DNA from: DATARN01 sp036264135
GTDB lineage: Bacteria > Actinomycetota > Acidimicrobiia > Acidimicrobiales > Palsa-688
Length of the DNA: 64,000 nt
Reading direction: 5' to 3'
Assembly: GCA_036264135.1 (NCBI GenBank)
Contig: DATARN010000011.1
Location: forward strand, 1-64,000
Positions 51,153 to 61,574 of the stretch are shown piece by piece. The translations under genes were made by a program, and so were the position numbers. The notes under the pieces are model-generated. The model was not told the origin of the DNA and searched no databases. It saw only the letters and a program-made list of their open reading frames with translations. Within the stretch, counting starts at the first letter, position 1. Each line of letters starts with the position of its first letter.

Positions 51153-52699
51153 GCGCCGCGGTCGAGGTACTCCGGGACACCTACGTGGATTCGGTCGTGC
51201 AGCTTTCCGGGACGCGCGCCATGTCGCAGGTGGACGGGGTCGACTGGGCGGCGGCGGCCATGGCGACCGCCGCCAATCTCGAGACGCTGCGCAGCAAGGG
51301 AATCGACGGGCCGCCACTGGACGGCGCCCGGGCCAACGACCTGTTTCTTGCCGTGCTGGCCGGGGACGACGAAGCGGCCGGCGCCGCCATCGCGGCGGGA
51401 AAGTCGGCGCTGTTCGCGACGTCCTCGCCGGGCGCCTCTGCGGCCGGAGCGCCTCGGGCCGCCCGTGACTTGGGCGAGGCGCTGGGCCGGCTGGAAGACG
51501 GCGCGGGCGTCGCCATCGTGTCGGTTCCCGGCGCCTACGCCGCCGTGGAAGCGCACAAGGCGCTGACGGCGGGGCTGCATGTCCTTCTCTTTAGCGACAA
51601 CGTCCCCCTCGACGAGGAGATCGAGCTCAAGGACCGGGCGACGGACCTCGGGCTGCTGCTCATGGGACCCGGCGCCGGCACCGCCATGCTGGGCGGCACC
51701 GGCCTCGGTTTCGCCAACGTGGTGACGCCCGGGACGGTCGGGGTGGTGGCCGCCGCCGGCACCGGAGCCCAGGAGGCCATGAGCCTGCTCGACCAGTGGG
51801 GGGCCGGCGTATCCCAGGTGATCGGCCTCGGCGGCCGCGACCTGAGCGAGGCGGTGGCCGGCCGCATGGCCCGGGCGGCCATCGCCGCCCTGGCGGGTGA
51901 CCCGGGCACCGACGCCATCCTTCTCGTCTCCAAACCCCCCGACCCGGCGGTGGCTCGTACCGTCATCGCGGCGGCGGGAGAAACGCCGCTGGTGGCCGCC
52001 CTGATCGGCCTGCGTCAACCGCTCGCCGACCAGCCGCCGACGGTGACGACAACCGCCACGCTGGAAGAGGGAGTGGTGGCCGCCCTGCGCGCCGTCGGCC
52101 GTGACGGGCCCGATCCGACCGCCGGACTGTTCGAGCCAGTGGCGGCGGCATGCGACCGACTGGCACCGGCCCGGACGCTGATCCGGGGTCTCTTCTCGGG
52201 TGGCACGCTCTGCTACGAATCCCTCTCGCTGCTGCACGAGCTGGTCGGGCCGGTGTACTCCAACACCCCAATCCACAAACGGTGGGGCCTGCCGGCGCCC
52301 GACGGCGCCCACACCTGTCTCGATTTGGGCGAGGAGGAGTACACCAAGGGGCGGCCCCATCCCATGATCGATCCCGAGGCCCGCATCGAGCTGATGCGCC
52401 AGGTGGGCGCCGATCCTCAGGTAGCGGTCATCCTCCTCGACGTGGTCCTCGGCTACGGCTCCCACCCCGATCCCGCCGGCCTCCTGGCGCCGGTCGCCCG
52501 GGAGGTCATGGCCGGCGGCGCTGGCCCGCAGGTCGTGGCCTACGTGCTCGGCACGGCGGGCGATCCCCAGGGACTGGCCGGCCAACGCCAGGTCCTTCGC
52601 GAGGCTGGCTGCATCGTGCCGGCCACCGCGGCGCGGGCCACGTTGGCCGCCGCCGCGCTGGCCACCCGCCGGCCCGACCTGGTGCACCGCCTCCCGTGA
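51149..52699 (+). CDS. fdrA: FdrA family protein (AllF-like subunit of a carbamoyltransferase)
   Basis: The 516-residue protein has the succinyl-CoA-synthetase-like layout: VLRDTYVDSVVQL start, GVAIVSVPGAYAAVEAHKAL, LLLMGPGAGTAMLGG, TPGTVGVVAAAGTGAQEAM and GLFSGGTLCYESLSL. E. coli FdrA (AllF) is one of three subunits of oxamate carbamoyltransferase. It overlaps carbamate kinase upstream (ATGA) and a glycosyltransferase downstream (GTGA at 52696). The DUF1116 partner is encoded at 39573-40958. Confidence 0.88.
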   Translation: MSAAVEVLRDTYVDSVVQLSGTRAMSQVDGVDWAAAAMATAANLETLRSKGIDGPPLDGARANDLFLAVLAGDDEAAGAAIAAGKSALFATSSPGASAAGAPRAARDLGEALGRLEDGAGVAIVSVPGAYAAVEAHKALTAGLHVLLFSDNVPLDEEIELKDRATDLGLLLMGPGAGTAMLGGTGLGFANVVTPGTVGVVAAAGTGAQEAMSLLDQWGAGVSQVIGLGGRDLSEAVAGRMARAAIAALAGDPGTDAILLVSKPPDPAVARTVIAAAGETPLVAALIGLRQPLADQPPTVTTTATLEEGVVAALRAVGRDGPDPTAGLFEPVAAACDRLAPARTLIRGLFSGGTLCYESLSLLHELVGPVYSNTPIHKRWGLPAPDGAHTCLDLGEEEYTKGRPHPMIDPEARIELMRQVGADPQVAVILLDVVLGYGSHPDPAGLLAPVAREVMAGGAGPQVVAYVLGTAGDPQGLAGQRQVLREAGCIVPATAARATLAAAALATRRPDLVHRLP

Positions 52700-53886
52700 C
52701 GGCGCGGGTGGCGCTGGTCACCTACTCGACCAAACCCCGCGGCGGCGTCGTGCACACCCTGGCCCTCGCCGAGGCGCTGTGCGCCCTCGGCGTCGAGCCC
52801 ACGGTCGTTGCCCTGGGCCACCCCGATCGGGAGGAGGGGTTCTATCGCCCCACCACGGCGCCGTACCTGCTGGTGCCCGCGCCCGACCCGGCCCCCACGC
52901 TGGAGGAACGGGTCTTCACGTCGGTCGACGCCCTGGCCGCCGGCTTGGCCGAGTTGGACAGCGAGTTCGACATCGTGCATACCCAGGACTGCATCTCGGC
53001 CCGGGCCGCCATGCGGGTGAGGTCCGAGGGCGCCGGCTTCACGGTGCTGCGGACCGTTCACCATGTCGACGACTTCACCACGCCGGCGCTGATCGACTGT
53101 CAGCGCCAGGCGATCCTGGAACCGGATCACCTTCTGGTCGTCAGCGAGTACTGGCGCCAGCTCCTCGAACGGGAGTACGGGGTTCGCTCCCAGGTCGTCC
53201 ACAACGGCGTGGACCCGGCCCGATTCGGCCCGATCACCCGGGCGGAGAGTGCGGCGTTTCGGGAGCGGGTGGGGGCGAAGGATCGGTTCTTGTTTCTCGC
53301 CGTGGGCGGCATCGAGCCCCGAAAGGGGAGCGTGTATCTCCTCGAGGCCCTCAGCCGGCTGAAGAAGCGCATCGATCCGAGCCCCGTGCTGGCCGTCGTC
53401 GGCGGCCACTCCTTCCAGGACTACACCACCTATAGAGACGCCGCCCTGGCCCGCCTCCCCGAGCTGGGCCTCACCCTCGGCCGCGATGTCGTCCTTCTCG
53501 GAACCGTCTCCGACGACGACCTGGCGGCGTGGTATCGAGCGGCCGACGCCCTGGCCTATCCCAGCCTGAAGGAGGGATGGGGGCTGGTCGTGCTGGAGGC
53601 CATGAGCGCCGATCTTCCCGTGGTGGCGACCAACATCCCGGTCTTCCGCGAATACCTGGCCGACGGCACCAACGCCCTCTTGGTGGCGCCCGAGGATCCC
53701 GACGACCTGGCGAGCGCCATGGAAGCCCTGGTGACCGCCCCCGAACTGCGCCGCCGCCTCGTTGCCGGCGGCCACCGAGTCGTCGACCGGTTTACGTGGC
53801 CGGCGTCCGCCCGGCAGCATTTGGGGATTTATCAGTCGGTGCACGGGGCAAAAAAGGTGAATCCCATCCGCACCACCCACCAGTAA
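52696..53886 (+). CDS. Glycosyltransferase family 4, MSMEG_0565 family
   Basis: The 396-residue GT-B enzyme has the family-specific start VALVTYSTKPRGGVVHTLALA, VHTQDCISARAAM and RTVHHVDDFTTPAL, and the GT4 donor-site region YPSLKEGWGLVVLEAMS. MSMEG_0565-type glycosyltransferases recur in Nit1C clusters; the acceptor is unknown. Translationally coupled to fdrA (GTGA). It ends the island; sigR follows after 11 bp. Confidence 0.87.
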   Translation: MTARVALVTYSTKPRGGVVHTLALAEALCALGVEPTVVALGHPDREEGFYRPTTAPYLLVPAPDPAPTLEERVFTSVDALAAGLAELDSEFDIVHTQDCISARAAMRVRSEGAGFTVLRTVHHVDDFTTPALIDCQRQAILEPDHLLVVSEYWRQLLEREYGVRSQVVHNGVDPARFGPITRAESAAFRERVGAKDRFLFLAVGGIEPRKGSVYLLEALSRLKKRIDPSPVLAVVGGHSFQDYTTYRDAALARLPELGLTLGRDVVLLGTVSDDDLAAWYRAADALAYPSLKEGWGLVVLEAMSADLPVVATNIPVFREYLADGTNALLVAPEDPDDLASAMEALVTAPELRRRLVAGGHRVVDRFTWPASARQHLGIYQSVHGAKKVNPIRTTHQ

Positions 53887-53897
53887 GGTTCGTTGCC

Positions 53898-54479
53898 ATG
53901 GCTAATCAGGCGCAGTTCGCTGACCTTGCCATGCCACACATGAGTTCGTTATACACCGCTGCCCTGCGGATGACCCGCAATCCCTCCGATGCCGAGGACC
54001 TGGTCCAGGAGACCTACCTCAAGGCCTACCGAGCCTTCGGGACGTTCCAGGAGGGGACCAACCTCAAGGCGTGGCTGTACAAGATCCTGACCAACACCTT
54101 CATCAACTCCTACCGCTCGAAGAAACGCCGACCCGAGCAGACCGAGCTCGACGACGTCGAGGACCTCTACCTCTACCGACGCATGGGCGGGCTGGAGGCG
54201 GTGGCCGCCGGCCGCAGCGCCGAGGAGGAGGTCATGGAGCACTTCACAGAGTCGGATGTCAAGAACGCCGTCGAGTCGCTGCCGGAGACGTTCCGCATGG
54301 CCGTCCTCCTCGCTGACGTCGAGGGGTTTTCCTACAAGGACATCGCCGAAATCATGGACATCCCCATCGGAACGGTGATGAGTCGGTTGCATCGCGGAAG
54401 AAAGGCGCTGCAGAAGGCGTTGTTCGACTTCGGTATGCAGCGGGGTCTTGTCGCCCCGGTGCCGGAGAGCCAAAGTTGA
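53898..54479 (+). CDS. sigR: ECF sigma factor, SigR/SigH type
   Basis: The 193-residue protein starts at ATG 53898. Region 2: DAEDLVQETYLKAYRAFGTFQEGTN and LKAWLYKILTNTFINSYR; region 4: LPETFRMAVLLADVEGFSYKDIAEIMDIPIGTVMSRLHRGRK. This matches the disulfide-stress sigma factors of actinobacteria. A zinc-type anti-sigma gene follows 6 bp later, the expected partner. It lies just behind the glycosyltransferase, but the change of function suggests the island ends there. Confidence 0.93.
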   Translation: MANQAQFADLAMPHMSSLYTAALRMTRNPSDAEDLVQETYLKAYRAFGTFQEGTNLKAWLYKILTNTFINSYRSKKRRPEQTELDDVEDLYLYRRMGGLEAVAAGRSAEEEVMEHFTESDVKNAVESLPETFRMAVLLADVEGFSYKDIAEIMDIPIGTVMSRLHRGRKALQKALFDFGMQRGLVAPVPESQS

Positions 54480-54485
54480 GACCTC

Positions 54486-54806
54486 ATGAACGAGCAGGAC
54501 GATCATCAGACCGGAGCCGGCGGGGGGAAGCCGTTCTGGACTGACAAGTCAGGGTGCCGGGAGGCAATCGACACCCTGTACCACTACCTCGACGGCGAGT
54601 TGACGCTGGAGCGACGGCAGGAGATCGTCCTCCACCTGCACGAATGCGCTCCCTGCCTCGACGCCTTCGACTTCGAAGCCGAGCTCAAGGCGGTCATCAG
54701 CCGCAAGTGCCGCGACCAGGTGCCCGAAGCCCTCCGTCAGCGGGTGTACCGAGCCCTCATCGAGGCATCCGGCGAGTTGCCCGGTCCCGAATATCACTGG
54801 GAATAG
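54486..54806 (+). CDS. rsrA: Zinc-binding anti-sigma factor, RsrA-like
   Basis: The 106-residue protein has the ZAS signature HLHECAPC (H-x3-C-x2-C) with an upstream cysteine in SGCREAIDTLYHYLDGEL. In RsrA these ligands hold zinc; oxidation to a disulfide releases SigR. It lies 6 bp after sigR and is followed by a zinc-ribbon protein. Confidence 0.9.
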   Translation: MNEQDDHQTGAGGGKPFWTDKSGCREAIDTLYHYLDGELTLERRQEIVLHLHECAPCLDAFDFEAELKAVISRKCRDQVPEALRQRVYRALIEASGELPGPEYHWE

Positions 54807-54834
54807 CCTGACATAGCGAGCGTTGAGGACATAC

Positions 54835-55023
54835 ATGAGCGATCGATCTCTCGGGGGACACGCCCTCGTCGGAAACGAACGACCGTCACGGTCTTTCGCC
54901 AAGAACCGCGTGTGCCGTGAACCGAATTGCACCACCCGCCTTTCCATCTACAACAACGGTAAGTACTGCTACCAGCACGAGCCGATGGCCGTTCCCCGCA
55001 CCCGCGGCCGCAAGATCGCCTGA
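54835..55023 (+). CDS. Small zinc-ribbon-like protein
   Basis: The 62-residue protein starts at ATG 54835 with GAGGA 6 bp before. CREPNCTTRLSIYNNGKYCYQHE gives C-x4-C and C-x2-H ligand pairs, a small zinc finger, followed by a basic tail PRTRGRK that could touch nucleic acid. It follows rsrA closely (28 bp) and may be co-transcribed. Role unknown. Confidence 0.75.
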   Translation: MSDRSLGGHALVGNERPSRSFAKNRVCREPNCTTRLSIYNNGKYCYQHEPMAVPRTRGRKIA

Positions 55024-55088
55024 GCCCTCCACCCGCCGCGGCGTGACCGCCGCCGGTTACGGGTAGGTGAGTGGCTACCATCGTCAAC

Positions 55089-55223
55089 ATGCGGATCCTC
55101 GCTGCAGAGGTGTGGACCTATTGGATCTCCTTCTTCATCATCGCCCCCGTCATCCTGCTGTGCATCGGGATCGGGATCGCGTATCTCGTGAAGGTCGTCA
55201 GCCTGAAGTACCCGAAGCAGTAG
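55089..55223 (+). CDS. Small single-span membrane protein (44 aa)
   Basis: A short frame from ATG 55089 encodes a 44-residue peptide: MRILAAEVWTYWISFF start, a strongly hydrophobic span through IIAPVILLCIGIGIAYLV, and a basic end VKVVSLKYPKQ. Composition with one helix and positive C-terminus is typical of a real small membrane protein. It ends 4 bp before the DUF2342 gene start, so it is likely in the same transcript. Confidence 0.6.
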   Translation: MRILAAEVWTYWISFFIIAPVILLCIGIGIAYLVKVVSLKYPKQ

Positions 55224-55227
55224 CCCG

Positions 55228-56331
55228 GTGACGGAGCCCGTTGCCTGGGACCTGGCGGAGCGCGTGGCGGTGCGTGTCGCCGGCCACGAGCCCCTCGAGG
55301 ACTCGTATCTCTATCGCACCCTGGAACCCGACTTCGAGGAGCTGACGGCCGAAGCCGAGGAGCTCGTGGAGAAGGAGACGGGACTGACCTCCTCCGCCGG
55401 CCCCGCCCGGGCTCGGGTCACCGACCGGGCCGGTTGGGTGCACGCCAACATCGCCTCGTTCCAGCGGTTGCTGCGGCCGGTCACGGACAAGCTGGCCAAC
55501 GCCTTGGGCCAGCCCACCAACCTCGGACCGGTGCCCATCCCCGTCGCCAAGGTCGGGCGCAGCGTCGCCGGCACCCAGGTCGGCCTGCTGCTCGGCTGGA
55601 TGAGCACACGTGTCCTGGGCCAGTACGACCAGTTGCTCATCGAAGACGAGCATCCCGAGGATCAGGACATCGTCTACTACGTGGGCCCCAACGTGCTGGC
55701 CCTGGAGAAGCGCTTCGCCTTCCCGCCTCGGGAGTTCCGGCTGTGGCTGGCCCTGCACGAGGTCACGCACCGCATGCAGTTCACCGGCGTGGAGTGGATG
55801 CGGCCCTACTTCCTTTCCCTCATCGAGTCGACCCTTTCCGGGGTCGACCCCGACCCGCGCCGCTTCCTCGACGCCCTCCGCCGGGCGACCGAAGCCGTCC
55901 GCAACGGCCAGAACCCCCTCGACGAGGGTGGCCTGATCACCTTGCTGGCCGGTCCCGAGCAGTACGAGGCCATCCAGCAGATCGGCGGCCTCATGAGCCT
56001 GCTGGAGGGCCACGGCGACGTGACCATGGACCGGGCCGGCGCCGACCGCATCCCGAGCTCCGAGCGCTTCAGCCGAGTCCTCCGCCAGCGCCGGCAGCAG
56101 AAGGGCCCGATGAAGCTGATCAGCACGCTGGTCGGGCTCGACGCCAAGATGCGCCAGTACGAGCAGGGCGAGCAGTTCATCGAGACCATCGAGGCGCAGA
56201 TGGGCCCGGAGTTCCTCGCCAATGTCTGGCGGGGCCCGGAGTGGCTGCCCAACCTCGGCGAGATTCGCGAGCCCAGCCGCTGGATCGAGCGGGTCCGCTC
56301 GGGTGACCCGTCGCCCGCCGCCGCTCGCTGA
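55228..56331 (+). CDS. DUF2342 family zinc-dependent metalloprotease-like protein
   Basis: The 367-residue protein contains the zinc motif HEVTH (in LWLALHEVTHRMQFTG) and a downstream LLEGHGDVTMD third-ligand region. This actinobacterial family is regularly found before tilS and hpt, as here; it has been annotated as linked to F420 or as a metallopeptidase without proven substrate. GTG 55228. No signal peptide. Confidence 0.9.
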   Translation: MTEPVAWDLAERVAVRVAGHEPLEDSYLYRTLEPDFEELTAEAEELVEKETGLTSSAGPARARVTDRAGWVHANIASFQRLLRPVTDKLANALGQPTNLGPVPIPVAKVGRSVAGTQVGLLLGWMSTRVLGQYDQLLIEDEHPEDQDIVYYVGPNVLALEKRFAFPPREFRLWLALHEVTHRMQFTGVEWMRPYFLSLIESTLSGVDPDPRRFLDALRRATEAVRNGQNPLDEGGLITLLAGPEQYEAIQQIGGLMSLLEGHGDVTMDRAGADRIPSSERFSRVLRQRRQQKGPMKLISTLVGLDAKMRQYEQGEQFIETIEAQMGPEFLANVWRGPEWLPNLGEIREPSRWIERVRSGDPSPAAAR

Positions 56332-56365
56332 CCGGCTCCTTCCCGGGCCCTCCTCCGCGCCGCCA

Positions 56366-57283
56366 GTGACGGCTACGAAGCCTGTCGCGGACGTGCGTCA
56401 TGCGGCGCGCGACTCGCTGGCAGCCGAGCTGCTCCCCCGGTGCTCGTTCCCCCCCGCCGGGACGGCGGTGGCGTGCGCCGTCTCCGGTGGCGCCGACTCG
56501 CTCGCCCTTCTCGTTCTCGCCGTCGCCGCCGGCCTCCAGCCGACCGCCATCCACGTCGACCACGGGCTCCGCCCGGGCTCGGCGGGCGAGGCCTCCGTCG
56601 TGCAGGCCGCGGCGTCGGCGCTCGGCGCCGGCTTCCGGTCCGTCACCGTCTCGGTGGGGGAGGGCCCCAATCTCGAGGCCCGGGCCCGGGCGGCCCGCTA
56701 CGCCGCCTTGCCTCCCGGCGTCCTGACCGGTCACACCGCCGATGACCAGGCCGAGACCATGCTGATCAACCTCCTGCGCGGCGCCGGCCTCGACGGGCTG
56801 GCCCCGATGCGCTCGGCGGCGCGCGTCGGCCGCCCGCTGCTCCGGCTGCGCCGGGGCGAAACGAGGGCTCTGTGCGCGGCGGCGCGTTTCACGCCGGTGG
56901 CGGACGAGAGCAACCACGACCCCCGCTTCGTCCGCACCCGGGTGCGCCACGAGCTTCTCCCCCTCCTGGCGGACATCGCCGGTCGCGACCCGGTCCCCAT
57001 CCTGGGCCGCCAAGCGGCCCTGCTCGGCGAGGAGGGGGCGGTTCTCGACGCGCTCGCCGCCGGGTTCGACCCCACCGATGTCCGCGCCGCCCGTGAGCAG
57101 CCGCCCGCCCTGCTGCGTCGCGCCGTCCGGGCGTGGCTGCGGGCCGGCGACCCCGAGGAGCACCCGCCCTCCGCCGCCGAGGTGGAACGGGTCCTGGCCG
57201 TCATCCGCGGCGACGCCACGGCGTGCGAGCTGAACGGCGGGCGCACCGTGCGCCGGTCCCACGGTCGCCTATCCATCCGCTGA
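56366..57283 (+). CDS. tilS: tRNA(Ile)-lysidine synthase
   Basis: The 305-residue enzyme converts C34 of tRNA-Ile(CAU) to lysidine so that it reads AUA. The ATP-pyrophosphatase loop is AVSGGADSLALL; HTADDQAETMLINLLRGAGLDGL and DESNHDPRFVRTRVRHELLPLL are family blocks. It is short, with only a small C-terminal extension, as in many actinobacteria. Start GTG 56366, after the DUF2342 stop. Confidence 0.93.
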   Translation: MTATKPVADVRHAARDSLAAELLPRCSFPPAGTAVACAVSGGADSLALLVLAVAAGLQPTAIHVDHGLRPGSAGEASVVQAAASALGAGFRSVTVSVGEGPNLEARARAARYAALPPGVLTGHTADDQAETMLINLLRGAGLDGLAPMRSAARVGRPLLRLRRGETRALCAAARFTPVADESNHDPRFVRTRVRHELLPLLADIAGRDPVPILGRQAALLGEEGAVLDALAAGFDPTDVRAAREQPPALLRRAVRAWLRAGDPEEHPPSAAEVERVLAVIRGDATACELNGGRTVRRSHGRLSIR

Positions 57284-57331
57284 CCCCCGGCCGCCGGCCC
57301 CCGGCCCGGGGTCGGCAGGGGCCCGACGGCC

Positions 57332-57390
57332 AAAAACAACTCGAAACCGGCCGAAAACCACCGGAAAACCACCCGGAAACCAGCCGGGAA
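57332..57390. promoter_or_regulatory. Helically phased A-tracts upstream of hpt
   Basis: A-runs begin at 57332, 57344, 57354, 57365, 57377 and 57389, 10-12 bp apart, within imperfect CCGGAAAACCA-like units. In such GC-rich DNA this should produce a bend. It lies in the 132-bp gap before hpt, so it may act as an upstream promoter element. Confidence 0.45.
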
Positions 57391-57415
57391 GGGCACCGGC
57401 TACCGTGACCACGGC

Positions 57416-57982
57416 ATGGACGAGCCCCAGCCTGCCGGCGCCCGCCACGACCCGGCCCTCGGCCGGACCCTGATCGACGAAGGCACCCTGCAGGCCCGGG
57501 TGAAGGAGCTGGGCGAGGCAATCACCCGCGACTATCAGGGCCGGGTCCCGCTGCTGGTCGGGGTGCTGAAAGGCGCCTTTGTCTTTATGAGCGACCTGGC
57601 CCGGGCCATCGACCTCCCCGTCGAGTTCGACTTCATGGCGGTCGCGTCCTACGGCCGGGCAACCAGGACGAGCGGCGTGGTGCGAATCGTAAAGGACCTC
57701 GATCTTGACTTGACCGACCGGTCGGTGCTCGTGGTGGAGGACATCGTCGACTCCGGGCTCACTCTGTCCTACCTGCGCAAAAACCTTCTGGCTCGCAACC
57801 CCGTCAGCCTCGAGGTCTGCGCCCTCTTGGTGAAGGAAGGGACCCAGCGCGTCGAGTCGGATCTGGCGTACACCGGGTTTCACATCCCTCCGGAGTTCGT
57901 CGTCGGCTACGGCCTTGACGCCGCCGAGCGGTACCGCAACTTGCCGTACATCTGTGTCTACGAGGGCTCCGAGGAGGGTTGA
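57416..57982 (+). CDS. hpt: Hypoxanthine phosphoribosyltransferase
   Basis: The 188-residue salvage enzyme converts hypoxanthine/guanine plus PRPP to IMP/GMP. PRPP loop VLVVEDIVDSGLTLSYL, VLKGAFVFMSDL and the C-terminal FVVGYGLDAAERYRNLPYI are diagnostic. ATG 57416. It is between tilS and ftsH, the common actinobacterial order. Confidence 0.96.
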   Translation: MDEPQPAGARHDPALGRTLIDEGTLQARVKELGEAITRDYQGRVPLLVGVLKGAFVFMSDLARAIDLPVEFDFMAVASYGRATRTSGVVRIVKDLDLDLTDRSVLVVEDIVDSGLTLSYLRKNLLARNPVSLEVCALLVKEGTQRVESDLAYTGFHIPPEFVVGYGLDAAERYRNLPYICVYEGSEEG

Positions 57983-58066
57983 CCGTGCCACCGACAACCA
58001 GCCGGCGCCAACGGGTGCTGCTACCTATCCCCTGTAGCCTGGCCGGGATATGAGGCTGGCCGGGAA

Positions 58067-59994
<1,928 letters not shown>

Positions 59995-59998
<4 letters not shown>

Positions 59999-60651
59999 CG
60001 CCGGAGACGGACAAGCTCGACGGCCGGGACGGCCGGGGACCGGCGGCCCCGAGCGACGCCCGCCCCCAGCCGGAAACGGTGGACAAGGCCCGCATCCGCC
60101 ACGCCGTCCGCGAGCTGCTGGAGGCCATCGGTGAAGACCCCGAACGCGACGGCCTACGCGACACGCCGGCCCGGGTTGCGAACATGTATGCGGAGATCTT
60201 CTCGGGCCTCTATGAGGATCCCGGCCGGCACCTGAACGTGACCTTCGAGGCCGGCCATGACGAGATGGTGATGGTCAAGGACATCACGTTGTACAGCGTG
60301 TGCGAGCACCACCTCGTGCCCTGGATCGGCGTGGCCCACGTCGCCTACATCCCCAACGTCGACGGGTGCATCACCGGGCTGTCGAAGCTGGTTCGGCTGG
60401 TGGACGGGTTTGCCCGCCGCCCCCAGGTGCAGGAGCGGTTGACCACCCAGATCGCCGATGCGATCGAAAGGGTCCTCGAGCCTCGGGGCGTGGTCGTGGT
60501 GGTCGAAGCCGAGCACCTGTGCATGTCCATGCGGGGGGTGCGCAAGCCCGGGACCACGACGGTGACCTCGGCGGTCCGTGGCCTGTTCCGGGACAACGAG
60601 GCCACCCTGGCCGAGGCCATGAGCCTCATCTTCGCCCCCCGCCGCAAGTAG
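59995..60651 (+). CDS. folE: GTP cyclohydrolase I
   Basis: The 218-residue enzyme makes dihydroneopterin triphosphate, the first folate step. ATG 59995 overlaps the ftsH stop (ATGA). An extra N-terminus of about 35 residues precedes RIRHAVRELLEAIGEDPERDGL. Zinc and catalytic residues are in LYSVCEHHLVPW and AEHLCMSMRGVRKPG. Standard core length. Confidence 0.96.
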
Positions 60652-60740
60652 CCGGCGCCGACCGCGCCGCCTGATCTACCTGCGGTTTTCCCCCAATTGG
60701 GAAAGGCGGGGCGGCCGTCGCCCCGGATAGCCTGCCAACC

Positions 60741-61574
60741 GTGACCTTGGTGATGGGCGTATTGAACGTGACGCCCGATTCGTTTTCCGATGGTGGCCGC
60801 TGGTTCGACCACGGGCGCGCCGTGGCCCACGGCGCGGCGATGATTTCCCAGGGGGCTGACATCATCGACGTCGGGGGCGAATCCACCCGTCCCGGGGCCG
60901 AACCGGTCGACGAGTCGGAGGAGCGGCGCCGCATCCTGCCGGTCATCGCCGCCCTGGCCTCACGCGTTCGTGTGTCCGTGGACACCCGCAAACCGGAGGT
61001 TGCCGTCGCCGCCGTCGACGCCGGCGCCACCATGATCAATGACGTGTCGGCATCGCTCTGGCCTGTGGCCGCCGAGGCCGGCGTCGCCTGGATCGCCATG
61101 CACATGCGCGGGGAGCCGGCGACCATGCAGGTGGCGCCCGCCTACCGGGACGTGGTGGCCGAGGTTCGGGACTTCCTTCTTTTCCGCGCCCAGGCCGCCG
61201 AGGCCGCCGGCGTCGGTGAAGTCTGGATCGACCCGGGTATTGGATTCGGCAAGACCATGGAGCACAACCTGCGCTTGCTGCGCCACCTCGACGAGTTGGT
61301 GGCGACCGGACGTCCGGTGGCCGTCGGCATCAGCCGGAAGTCGTTCATCGGCCGCTTGGCGGCCGCCCCCGCCGCGGCCCCGGCCGGTCCCGCCACCCCG
61401 GCGACCGACGACCGGCCGCCCGTCGCAGCGATCGACGAGCGTCTACCCGGATCACTGGCCGCCGCCATCTGGGCGGCGAGCCGGGGCGCCGGCATGGTGC
61501 GGGTCCATGATGTGGCCGAAACGGTCCAGGCCATGCGCCTCCTCCGGTTGGCGACCGAAGCGGCGGCGGCGTGA
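60741..61574 (+). CDS. folP: Dihydropteroate synthase
   Basis: The 277-residue TIM-barrel enzyme condenses pABA with hydroxymethyl-dihydropterin diphosphate. GVLNVTPDSFSDGG, IDVGGESTRPGAEP, INDVSA and GISRKSFIG are present. An Ala/Pro-rich insert of about 20 residues follows the RKSFIG loop. GTG 60741. Its stop overlaps the next start (GTGA). Confidence 0.95.
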   Translation: MTLVMGVLNVTPDSFSDGGRWFDHGRAVAHGAAMISQGADIIDVGGESTRPGAEPVDESEERRRILPVIAALASRVRVSVDTRKPEVAVAAVDAGATMINDVSASLWPVAAEAGVAWIAMHMRGEPATMQVAPAYRDVVAEVRDFLLFRAQAAEAAGVGEVWIDPGIGFGKTMEHNLRLLRHLDELVATGRPVAVGISRKSFIGRLAAAPAAAPAGPATPATDDRPPVAAIDERLPGSLAAAIWAASRGAGMVRVHDVAETVQAMRLLRLATEAAAA

